The position numbers and the translations under genes are program-made. Below are positions 34,108 through 41,011 of a DNA stretch of 41,011 bases, one piece after another. Positions within the stretch are counted from its first letter, which is position 1. Each line of letters begins with the position of its first letter. Source of the stretch: a virus. The stretch is taken from positions 1 through 41,011 of IMG/VR virus record IMGVR_UViG_3300036761_003414; one strand, given 5' to 3'. Under the pieces are notes generated by a model that was not told where the DNA came from, did no database searches, and saw only the letters and a program-made list of their open reading frames with translations.

Positions 34108-35416
34108 AGACGACACTGGACTTCTAATATTCGAGACATGCCTGACCACCCGCCAAGAGCTCTACGATTTCGCCAAATCCCTCTCCGACTTGAAACTGGA
34201 ACGACACTTATATATAAAAGTTTTCAACGACGAACTGACAGTATCAACCTATCCAGACCTCAAGAATAGTGGATTCGCAACGGACTCCTTCTGGGATTTA
34301 GTTGGATATATCTCCCCGGAAGGTGAAATAAAAATTGGTACCATCCACGAATTCCGCCGCGACTGCATGTCTCCTCGCGTCCTATTCGGCTGTTCTAACT
34401 GCGTTTCAGACTCCTCCGAATTTCCCGGAGACCCCTGCCTCTTTTATCCGCGTCCTAAATACCTCGAAAATGATTTGTACGCCGAGGACTGGATAGACGA
34501 ATTAAAGAAACGAAAATTCCCAGCTATTGGAAATTTTAAATATATCTCACCTCTTTATACGAAGCCTCTCACCGTAAGTACTGGAACACATCGCTATCGC
34601 TATAGCGAACCTCGTACGCCCATAGGGATCGCCCCATTTATCCGTATCCCCGAAGACCACTCTTTTGAGTACTGCGAAGAACTGCAAGAACGCCAAAGCA
34701 CTAGTGCTACGACTAAAGCGAAAATAAAAAGTACGATTAAAAACCAATGTGCGCATTGTACGAAGAAAGAAGTGTGCACTCTTTACCATGGACAATATAA
34801 GTCGAAGCAGTACGTCTTAAGGTGTGGATACCCCGAAACTATTACCGAAGAACAATTACAGGCGTTTTACTTATTAAAAATATCCGGTATAGACAGAGAA
34901 GACCTCGCATTCATAAGTTGGCACCAAGGAAACCTTGCTTGGAAACAAGACCGTTTTAAGTTGGGAATTAGACTAAAAGCTAGCAGTGAGAGAGGGCGCG
35001 GACTACGCGCAATCGTTTACCACAAAACGGATGTCTCACATGTTGTCGAAAACTTCTCGATAGAAACAGCTGCCGATTACTTAAAAGAAAACTATCAACG
35101 CGAGAACCCCGAATGGAGGCACTGTCCCGAATACTACCCACTCGGGGACAAAGCCGCGGCCCTCATCATGATGGTCACGGAAGAAGTCTATCGGTCTCGC
35201 GCATCCCGCGGTGCTTTCGGGTCCGGCACATGCTGGCCTCTCTTACATGTGCAGCCCGACCGCTACAAGGTAAACGTAGAGGCCATCTTCCACGCAGACC
35301 GCGGACGACCCGCCCCCCGTTGTACCACCCAAACGTACACCAGCATGTTCGATGTCCACCGCTACTACGGGCATCAGTACATCCACCCAAACGCGTATCC
35401 TGAGAAATCAGACTGA
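34097..35416 (+). CDS. Cysteine-rich hypothetical protein downstream of reverse transcriptase
   Basis: This 439-residue protein is not recognised. It overlaps the RT gene by 11 bases, with ATG 34097 chosen over an upstream in-frame ATG at 34004 that would lie deep in RT. Two cysteine sets are visible: Cys90, Cys99-x2-Cys102, Cys114, and Cys218-x2-Cys221-x5-Cys227 with Cys243. These could hold zinc or an Fe-S cluster. The C-terminal half has charged and aromatic residues, with several His and Tyr near the end (DVHRYYGHQYIH). It is the last gene of the unit and is followed by a UUCG-loop terminator. A role as RT partner or effector is inferred only from position. Confidence 0.72.
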   Translation: MGPKDDTGLLIFETCLTTRQELYDFAKSLSDLKLERHLYIKVFNDELTVSTYPDLKNSGFATDSFWDLVGYISPEGEIKIGTIHEFRRDCMSPRVLFGCSNCVSDSSEFPGDPCLFYPRPKYLENDLYAEDWIDELKKRKFPAIGNFKYISPLYTKPLTVSTGTHRYRYSEPRTPIGIAPFIRIPEDHSFEYCEELQERQSTSATTKAKIKSTIKNQCAHCTKKEVCTLYHGQYKSKQYVLRCGYPETITEEQLQAFYLLKISGIDREDLAFISWHQGNLAWKQDRFKLGIRLKASSERGRGLRAIVYHKTDVSHVVENFSIETAADYLKENYQRENPEWRHCPEYYPLGDKAAALIMMVTEEVYRSRASRGAFGSGTCWPLLHVQPDRYKVNVEAIFHADRGRPAPRCTTQTYTSMFDVHRYYGHQYIHPNAYPEKSD

Positions 35417-36427
35417 GGAAGGATCGAAATCCGGGCAGACGGCGAGGACCGCAGCAAGGGCTGCATCCTCTGCCAGCTGCGCGGATGCCAAAGAGGCTTC
35501 GGCCTCTTTTTTTGCTGTGACAGCATTTGCGGCCGTGACGTTGGCGGTAGCAATGACGCCTTGCTGAGATGTGTAATAGCCTCCAACACTGAGGTGGAAG
35601 GCCAGGAATGCCGCGTCGAGAGAGGTGCCGTTGTAAGCTGCTAAAGTTCTAGCCTTAAGATTCGCTTCCATCGTCTGTAGGTGGTATAACCAGGCTTCTT
35701 CAGCCGGGGTTCCTCCTACAGTTCCAGTAGATACGTAATTGTATCCTGTTACTTGCAAGAAATCATCGGTAAACTCTCCGAACCGATCCGTCATATTCGT
35801 AAAGAACGTATTCTCAGCTAAGAAATAATTCGCCCAATAAATCACATACGACTGCGACGTGAAATCCAAATCTCTCTTATAAACGTCACCCAACGTCACG
35901 GCGTCCTGTGCCGCATCCTGCGCCAAGGTCAGCGCTAAATCAGCTGCCGCGAGATCAACATCCGCTGCGACACGCGCGTCTTTTGCTGTCTCATAATCAT
36001 CTTTAAGCTGCTGTTCATACGTAGCTTCTGCTGTTGGATGATTTACGGTATCTGACCCACTGAAATCCACGGAGTACGTCCGCCACGCATTCACCGAATT
36101 GTCGATACGCGACCGCACCGCGTCTTTCGCCTGCACCGCCGTGTTCAAATCGGTATATCGAACTTGTAAAGTTGAAGCTAAAAAGAACTCCTGGTCGTCT
36201 GCTATCGCTACTGCACGCGTAGTACCGATGTTCTCCAAGTCATACGGATTTCCTAACCGCACAAACGTATCCCGTGTCGTATCGAGCTCGTCCAAGATTT
36301 GATACACAAAAATATTCGCATGAGGCAGATCACCCTTGTCTATAACGGCAGCATCTATCTGATAGACGTTCGTACCATCTGGGAGCGCTATCGTTGTCCG
36401 ATCAAACTGAACTCTCGTATCGAGCAT
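35408..36427 (-). CDS. Probable virion protein with long Ala-rich helices
   Basis: This 339-residue protein has Ala-rich coiled-coil-like stretches (about 130-165 and 295-330) around a Tyr/Thr-rich core, and an N-terminus of beta character. Composition and the following virion-like genes suggest a structural or tail-associated protein. AGGAGCG lies upstream of the ATG. It ends convergently with the RT unit, overlapping the last gene there by nine bases. The plus-strand terminator of the RT unit lies within its 3' coding sequence. No enzymatic motif is visible. Confidence 0.6.
   Translation of the reverse strand: MLDTRVQFDRTTIALPDGTNVYQIDAAVIDKGDLPHANIFVYQILDELDTTRDTFVRLGNPYDLENIGTTRAVAIADDQEFFLASTLQVRYTDLNTAVQAKDAVRSRIDNSVNAWRTYSVDFSGSDTVNHPTAEATYEQQLKDDYETAKDARVAADVDLAAADLALTLAQDAAQDAVTLGDVYKRDLDFTSQSYVIYWANYFLAENTFFTNMTDRFGEFTDDFLQVTGYNYVSTGTVGGTPAEEAWLYHLQTMEANLKARTLAAYNGTSLDAAFLAFHLSVGGYYTSQQGVIATANVTAANAVTAKKEAEASLASAQLAEDAALAAVLAVCPDFDPSSV
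35490..35513 (+). terminator. UUCG-loop rho-independent terminator of the RT unit
   Basis: AAAGAGGC and GCCTCTTT pair perfectly around a TTCG tetraloop, followed immediately by a T-run (35505-35513, part of it in the stem). This is a textbook intrinsic terminator 74 bases after the stop at 35416, embedded in the opposing gene at 35408-36427. On the minus strand it ends with only three Ts before other bases, so it works mainly on the plus strand. Confidence 0.9.
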
Positions 36428-36432
36428 TTTAT

Positions 36433-36807
36433 CTACGCTCCTGTGTAAACAAAGGTCGTCACACCTTCGAAGCCTGCTGAATATTCGATGTAATCATCCA
36501 CCAATGTCCGCGTTCGAGCCTGTGTATACGCCGCAAAAGACTCAGCGGTAGCTTGCGATTCAAAGTCCCTTTGAACCTCGTCAAGCCTATAAAACTCCGC
36601 ACCCGCCGCAAAGGCCTCGGCATAGGAGGTATACGTGAGATGCTCGATATCGTAGACCGTCGCTACATGCGAGAAGGCCTGGGTCTCGGTTGTGAAAACG
36701 AAGATAGAACCAGAAATATCTGCTGCGGCCGTGACCTCATCCAAAACACGGAAGAGATTCGCTTCTGTGATGGACTGTGTTTGTTTTAGCGTAATAGAAA
36801 CAGCCAT
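36433..36807 (-). CDS. Small probable virion protein
   Basis: This 124-residue protein is rich in Thr, Ala, Glu and aromatic residues, with no cysteines and no catalytic motif. Its ATG overlaps the stop of the gene upstream at 36807-37487 as TGATG, and it ends five bases before the next start, so the three form one unit. The composition matches phage structural proteins. Some sequence similarity in character to its neighbours (helical Ala/Glu segments with scattered Tyr) suggests related roles. Confidence 0.6.
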   Translation of the reverse strand: MAVSITLKQTQSITEANLFRVLDEVTAAADISGSIFVFTTETQAFSHVATVYDIEHLTYTSYAEAFAAGAEFYRLDEVQRDFESQATAESFAAYTQARTRTLVDDYIEYSAGFEGVTTFVYTGA

Positions 36808-37487
36808 CAGTCATATTCCTCCGTGATTGTACCCGTGAAAGATTCTTCTTCGAGGTCCGTGGCGTCTATAAGAGAAGCCGCTTCAGCTCGAAGGGCCGCG
36901 TACTTATTCGTAGCTTCTGTTATCGACGAGAAAAGCTTGGCTGCACTTGCAACGCGCACGTACGGGTCATTTCCTGAAGAGTTTTGGTCGTAGCGGCGGA
37001 TAGTGACAATCTGATCTGTTATTTGAGATATCCGTATGACCTCTCCTCCTTCCGTATTTTCTAAAATCGTAAAAGATAAAATCCCGGTAAATCCACATGG
37101 CGGCATAACCGACCCAGATAATCTAAACGCATATAACGACCCCGTGATCTCTTCAATTGAAAAATTCATAGGTGCCGCGGCTCCAAGCTGCACCCACGAT
37201 CCTGGAATGGTATCAAGACGCAGTGTGTCATACATTTGCGGAGTACCTTCAGGAGGGGTCTTCGCATACGAAGCTGCTTGAAACCACTCAAGAGTTGTAC
37301 CTACTGCTAGGTCTTCCAAATCCACGAGCGTTGAAAAGCGCGCGATGTCTTCATCAGCCGTATTAACAACGAGGGACTCCTCGAGCTTCCCAGCTGGGTC
37401 CGTATCGGGCGCCGGCAACACCGTCACCCCCAAAAAATAGCCGTCTTCTAGAACTTCACGACTGTATGTTACATTCATCTTGGCCAT
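36807..37487 (-). CDS. Probable virion protein, beta-rich
   Basis: This 226-residue protein has alternating hydrophobic and polar strands, no cysteine cluster and no catalytic motif. It has a central segment rich in Gly, Pro and Ser (GSVMPPCGFTG) and an Ala/Glu-rich helix near 180-215. It heads the three-gene minus-strand unit. ATG 37487 has no clear ribosome binding site; ATG 37478 is an alternative. A capsid, decoration or tail role is inferred from context only. Confidence 0.55.
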   Translation of the reverse strand: MAKMNVTYSREVLEDGYFLGVTVLPAPDTDPAGKLEESLVVNTADEDIARFSTLVDLEDLAVGTTLEWFQAASYAKTPPEGTPQMYDTLRLDTIPGSWVQLGAAAPMNFSIEEITGSLYAFRLSGSVMPPCGFTGILSFTILENTEGGEVIRISQITDQIVTIRRYDQNSSGNDPYVRVASAAKLFSSITEATNKYAALRAEAASLIDATDLEEESFTGTITEEYD

Positions 37488-37523
37488 GCGATAATCTTAG
37501 CGGTCTTGGAAAGGAGATACAAC

Positions 37524-38060
37524 GTGTACTTCTTAGGAATCGACCCTTCTGCTACCAGCACAGGCTTGGCGCTCATCGGAGAGAAGGGACAGTACGTCTT
37601 CGCGGGAACCATTCTCCCCAAACAGCGGCGCGGCGGAGAACGGCTGGCTTACATTCGAGATACTGTTCCGCATTTACTGCGCCCCTATTTAGGCCAAATA
37701 ACACAAGCAGTAATTGAGGCCCCAGCCTACGAGAGACCCCTAAAAGCTGACCTACTTGGACAAGTTCGCGGACTCTTCCTCCTGAAACTTTATGATTACG
37801 GCATCCCCGTGCTCCTTGCACCTCCCTCGTCCGTGAAAAAATTTGCCACAGGACGCGGTCTATCCGACAAGAACTTCATGGTGAAAACGGCACAAGGGTA
37901 CTGGCCCCAGTGGCCCGGAACTGATAAAAGCGACGACGAAGCGGACGCGCTCTGGATGGCCGAGCTCGCCCGTGGAATCCATTTTCCAAATGGGATGACC
38001 CGATCTCAACTCGAGGTCTTGCACAAGCTCAAGCAGCTAGAGGTTGAAGACGATGTGTAG
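37524..38060 (+). CDS. ruvC: RuvC-like Holliday-junction resolvase
   Basis: This 178-residue protein has the RuvC RNase H-like active site: Asp7 in GIDPSATSTG, a Glu in VIEAPA and the C-terminal acidic cluster DDEADAL. GTG 37524 is preceded by AAGGAG with seven-base spacing. An upstream TTG in the same frame overlaps that ribosome binding site and is rejected. The enzyme would resolve branched phage DNA before packaging. It overlaps the next small gene by eight bases. Confidence 0.88.
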   Translation: MYFLGIDPSATSTGLALIGEKGQYVFAGTILPKQRRGGERLAYIRDTVPHLLRPYLGQITQAVIEAPAYERPLKADLLGQVRGLFLLKLYDYGIPVLLAPPSSVKKFATGRGLSDKNFMVKTAQGYWPQWPGTDKSDDEADALWMAELARGIHFPNGMTRSQLEVLHKLKQLEVEDDV

Positions 38061-38241
38061 CATTTTTGAGTGCCTGAAAACACCCGCCGAAGATTCGATT
38101 GAAATCAAGCATGGCACCGTCACGGTAGGGCACATCTGCAAGGATTGCTTAGACGGAATAGCAGGCGTCCGCATCCTTCTGAAAAAATACTCCGCGGGTT
38201 ATCTGCTCGAGCAGGTCGACCTCATGGAGAAGGTTCTCTAA
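38053..38241 (+). CDS. Small zinc-binding-like protein, 62 residues
   Basis: The protein begins MCSIFECLK and has HICKDCLDG in the middle, so Cys2, Cys7, Cys29 and Cys32 could bind zinc. The C-terminal half is helical with Leu repeats (about 38-62), possibly a dimer interface. ATG 38053 is preferred over TTG 38044 because GAGG lies nine bases upstream. It overlaps the RuvC stop and is directly followed by the next ATG. Function unknown. Confidence 0.6.
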   Translation: MCSIFECLKTPAEDSIEIKHGTVTVGHICKDCLDGIAGVRILLKKYSAGYLLEQVDLMEKVL

Positions 38242-38730
38242 ATGGCCCTCGCGGACAACGTCATCGAATTCGCGACCTCGCTCGCCGCCGCTCTCCCGGC
38301 CGAGACGACAGTCCAATCCGCCCACAACATGGCCGAACAGATAGCCCGGCACTTCGCCTTCGCGACGCTAGACGGCGTGGACATCGCCGAGGGAACCAAC
38401 CTCAGCCCTGCTGCCGTCCAAGCGCTCACCGCCCGACTCATCGTCGCCTTCGTCATCGAAGACGACCCCGAGGGCGCCGCAGCGGTCATGGAACAGGCCT
38501 TCTTGGACTACCTGAACAACGGACCCATCTCAGATATGTGGCCGGCCGCCGTCGAGGCCACGAAGGACGGGGATGACCTGCACGATGTCATGAAAGTCGC
38601 CACGAAAGGAACGGAGAAAATATCGATGCTGGCTCGCCTGGCGACGGCGAGAGGATTGACTCAGTGGATAAATTCGAGTGTTAAAGTGGAGTTGGATGAG
38701 GTGCCGACGAGATTTGAGTATGTGGTTTAG
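38242..38730 (+). CDS. Hypothetical alanine-rich protein
   Basis: This 162-residue protein is mostly helical and Ala-rich, with no cysteines and no recognised motif. It starts directly after the previous stop (TAAATG). The gene is strongly GC-rich in its first two thirds and AT-richer near the end (from about 38640). It is the last gene of the small RuvC unit. No function can be assigned. Confidence 0.55.
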   Translation: MALADNVIEFATSLAAALPAETTVQSAHNMAEQIARHFAFATLDGVDIAEGTNLSPAAVQALTARLIVAFVIEDDPEGAAAVMEQAFLDYLNNGPISDMWPAAVEATKDGDDLHDVMKVATKGTEKISMLARLATARGLTQWINSSVKVELDEVPTRFEYVV

Positions 38731-38787
38731 GTTATAAAATCTATATAGGATACAACTTATTTTCACGTCTTTAAAATAAACTACCGT
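38731..38787. other. Convergent 57-base AT-rich gap
   Basis: The gap separates convergent stops. It contains TTATTTT and AAAATAA as a weak seven-base-pair inverted repeat with a nine-base loop (38757-38779), which could act as a weak bidirectional terminator. Nothing else is visible. Confidence 0.3.
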
Positions 38788-41011
38788 TCATGCAAACTGT
38801 CCACCGCGCCGAGACAGGTTAACCACCCTATGCAAAATGCCGTCCTTAGGCTCCAAGCGCCCGATTACCATGGCGACGTCCGCAATGATCGCGATCTTGC
38901 CGGGGCCTTGGCCCGTTGTCGGGCCGTTAGATGCCCACCCGGCCGTGACCGGCGGATTTAGATATATCATAGGGAACTTGGCTGGATAACCAGCTGGGAA
39001 AAATACCGGATCAAGCATGAGCGTTGGATCAAACGACATCATTACAATACGATTTAATCCATACGCGCGCGCAGCAATCCATACGCGCGCTCCATCAAAC
39101 GCGAGGCGCACCTCTGCGCCAACCGACTGATCAATCAGGTTATTAGTCGTCAATTCGAAAGCTGTTATCCACCGCTCGGCCTCAGATGCGTCGCTGCCCT
39201 TATGGGCATAGGCAAAGACTTGCCCGGTCTCATCAATAAACCACGCGGTCGCGCCATCAAAAACGCAGGATTTAAGCATATACGACGAGCCAGTCCCCTT
39301 TACTGTGAGCGGCCCGGCTGCGGGCACAATGACGCCAGTCACCAAACCACCAATGACCGTCGCCTGAACAGCAGCGAATCCATACAGGCTTCCATCTCTG
39401 TAACCAAAGGCATACGTGTCATCGCCAATATGACAAAGCGAACCAGTAGCATTGTCGATACCAGCTCCCACGCCTATATTTCCACGCCCATGACCCCAAG
39501 AGGTAACGTCTGCCTGCGCGACGATCACGGTGAACTCGTCAGCCGTGAGCACCCCGGTGCTATGTTTGGCCGTAAAGGCCAAGGTATTCGTTCCCATCGA
39601 AATCGAAGTTACATAAGCCGACGAGCCATCCCATAGCTCGATGGCATCGAAATACTCGTTCTTATAGAGCGTCGGCGTTGTGAGCGGATTCGTGTAGCAG
39701 TCGTATTGCAACATTCTCGCGCGATGCGTCGATGAATCCGCGGTGAGCACGTACAAATACTTGCCGTTACTCGCCACCGCGAGCGGCATCGCAAGCGGGT
39801 AGGTGCCGCTCCAATCGACGTAGATATCCACGTCGCCAATGCCGTCGGAGTTCGTAGCGATATGGTTAAGCTTATATACACATGCTTTTTCATTAGAGAC
39901 CGCGAAAAAACACGGCTTACGCGCATACCAAAACCATCCCGGGCAGACATCAACCCAGGTGCGCGTACCCACGTCCCGATAATTGGGCGGCGCCCACGGG
40001 ATCGACGGCTGCACACCCAGACTCGAACCGACATCTCCATAATCCTGCTCAATCAATTGTTTCCACGAAACCGATGGCGCCGGCGCCACCAACCCGCGTA
40101 ACATACCCTGAAAGATCGAATCAGAACCGTCCACCGCGACCTGCGGATTAACATTGGTCTGATTTACCGGCAGGCAGCTGTTCAACGCCGTAAACACCGA
40201 AGCAAGTTGCGCCTGGACTGTGTCATTACTTCGCGTAAACCAATCCCATACAGTCGTGACCGCTGCGACGTTGCCAATGCGTGCCGTGCCGGGAGTGCCG
40301 GTCTGAAGCGCAAGGTCATCTACAATTTCTTTAATAACATCGCTAACAGTAGTCGCTGCAATCCAAGAATAAGGCGCATAACCTACACGAGTCGCCCCAC
40401 TAGGAGCAGTCGTTGCATCCAACGCACCCACAACTAAGTCAATAGCCTCTTGTACCTCTGCTGGGTTAAGTCCCCAACTAGCATTAAAATTTGTATCATC
40501 AAAAGTAATATCTTCAGCTGGATGTTGGTCTGCTGTCCCACCGACATGCGTAAGATACCGAGCCAACAACGCATCGATAGAGCCCTCTCCACCAAACGTC
40601 GCCGTCTGTCCCGCGGCCACAACCGTCCCATCGACAAACACCAAGGACGTACCGATGCGCCGACATAACGGGATTGCTCCGGGAATCTTTTCAGGGTTGG
40701 TCGAAAACTTGAAAAGCTTGGAAGCAGTAACTTCAGTATTTGGTGCAGTATCCGTCAAAGGTGTTGCTTGACGACGTCCACCTCGCGTGGACAAAACTGA
40801 ATCCGTCAACTCTTCGTACCAAATACCAATACCATCACCATCAGCTGATAACGTGGTAGTGCCAAAGAACGTGTTGAGTTCTGCTGCAGCAAGATGATGT
40901 AACTCACGTGAATATGTTCCAGTAAGAACTACATCGCGGTCTCCTGCCGACAAGTCCGATAAACTAATATAAACAGGTACGGCACTCGTCAATGTGAACT
41001 TGAATGGAGAC
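38788..41011 (-). CDS. Tail-fibre-like virion protein (5' end beyond window)
   Basis: The reading frame stays open to the right edge of the window, so at least 740 residues are visible and the start is missing; the internal TTG at 40992 is not a convincing start. A segment near residues 158-192 (HPAEDITFDDTNFN, then NPAEVQEAIDLVVGAL) matches a repeat common in phage tail fibres and related adhesins. The C-terminal half is rich in Gly, Thr, Trp and Tyr in beta-strand patterns with recurring W-x-D and AYG units, consistent with a beta-propeller or beta-helix receptor-binding region. It likely contacts the host surface or forms part of the tail. Confidence 0.7.
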   Translation of the reverse strand, partial: SPFKFTLTSAVPVYISLSDLSAGDRDVVLTGTYSRELHHLAAAELNTFFGTTTLSADGDGIGIWYEELTDSVLSTRGGRRQATPLTDTAPNTEVTASKLFKFSTNPEKIPGAIPLCRRIGTSLVFVDGTVVAAGQTATFGGEGSIDALLARYLTHVGGTADQHPAEDITFDDTNFNASWGLNPAEVQEAIDLVVGALDATTAPSGATRVGYAPYSWIAATTVSDVIKEIVDDLALQTGTPGTARIGNVAAVTTVWDWFTRSNDTVQAQLASVFTALNSCLPVNQTNVNPQVAVDGSDSIFQGMLRGLVAPAPSVSWKQLIEQDYGDVGSSLGVQPSIPWAPPNYRDVGTRTWVDVCPGWFWYARKPCFFAVSNEKACVYKLNHIATNSDGIGDVDIYVDWSGTYPLAMPLAVASNGKYLYVLTADSSTHRARMLQYDCYTNPLTTPTLYKNEYFDAIELWDGSSAYVTSISMGTNTLAFTAKHSTGVLTADEFTVIVAQADVTSWGHGRGNIGVGAGIDNATGSLCHIGDDTYAFGYRDGSLYGFAAVQATVIGGLVTGVIVPAAGPLTVKGTGSSYMLKSCVFDGATAWFIDETGQVFAYAHKGSDASEAERWITAFELTTNNLIDQSVGAEVRLAFDGARVWIAARAYGLNRIVMMSFDPTLMLDPVFFPAGYPAKFPMIYLNPPVTAGWASNGPTTGQGPGKIAIIADVAMVIGRLEPKDGILHRVVNLSRRGGQFA

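Noticed and set aside
30812-35416. Diversity-generating retroelement
   Set aside because: Motif B is QGAPTS (not the DGR-type SQ form), and I see no template/variable repeat pair near the RT or in the tail-fibre gene.
37506-37523. TTG start for the RuvC-like gene
   Set aside because: The TTG overlaps the AAGGAG ribosome binding site that serves GTG 37524, and the RuvC fold begins right at the GTG.

Overview
This window looks like part of a large tailed double-stranded DNA bacteriophage genome (Caudoviricetes, probably jumbo-phage scale). It carries a portal protein, a large terminase subunit, a tail-fibre-like virion protein and an endolysin. It also carries a nearly complete phage replication set: primase-helicase, family A DNA polymerase, SNF2 helicase, RuvC-like resolvase and Cas4/RecB-like nucleases. 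Unusually for a phage, it encodes its own multisubunit RNA polymerase and a sigma-70-family factor. The host cannot be named from the sequence. Coding density is very high. Genes overlap by ATGA/GTGA-type junctions, no gene-free stretch exceeds 300 bases, and I see no tRNA, rRNA, CRISPR array or insertion sequence.

Layout. (1) 1-9398, minus strand: portal, a zinc-binding protein, a fused RNA polymerase beta/beta-prime-N subunit interrupted by an intein, a LigD-like polymerase/phosphoesterase, and the start of a separate beta-prime C-terminal subunit that runs off the window. A tiny plus-strand ORF with a strong ribosome binding site and a terminator sits between two of these genes. (2) 9459-15762, plus strand: SNF2 helicase, small protein, RecB/Cas4-like nuclease, endolysin, three small proteins (two with cysteine pairs), and a ParB-like protein. 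(3) 15759-16706, minus strand: a sigma factor carrying an eight-cysteine zinc-ribbon insertion. (4) 16813-25776, plus strand: a possible ssDNA-binding protein, a terminator, a second RecB/Cas4-like nuclease, a primase-helicase, and a UDG-like/exonuclease/Pol I fusion with a mini-intein. (5) 25787-27412, minus strand: terminase large subunit. (6) 27435-28969, plus strand: a Walker-A-only mini-protein followed by the MoxR AAA+ ATPase it was copied from. (7) 28971-30748, minus strand: two unrecognised proteins. (8) 30812-35416, plus strand: a tightly overlapping four-gene unit of DUF2201-type metallopeptidase/VWA protein, cysteine-rich protein, reverse transcriptase, and second cysteine-rich protein, closed by a UUCG-loop terminator. 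(9) 35408-37487, minus strand: three probable virion proteins. (10) 37524-38730, plus strand: RuvC-like resolvase and two small proteins. (11) 38788-41011, minus strand: a partial tail-fibre-like protein.

Strand and function are separated. Plus-strand blocks carry DNA metabolism, lysis and the reverse-transcriptase unit. Minus-strand blocks carry virion assembly genes plus the RNA polymerase and sigma factor. This suggests two alternating expression programmes, with the phage polymerase and sigma factor perhaps serving one of them (inference).

The strongest candidates for undescribed biology are: the MoxR/VWA/reverse-transcriptase neighbourhood with its cysteine-rich partners; the RNA polymerase split with a LigD-like gene lodged between its halves; the sigma factor with inserted zinc ribbons; and the mini P-loop duplicate of MoxR.
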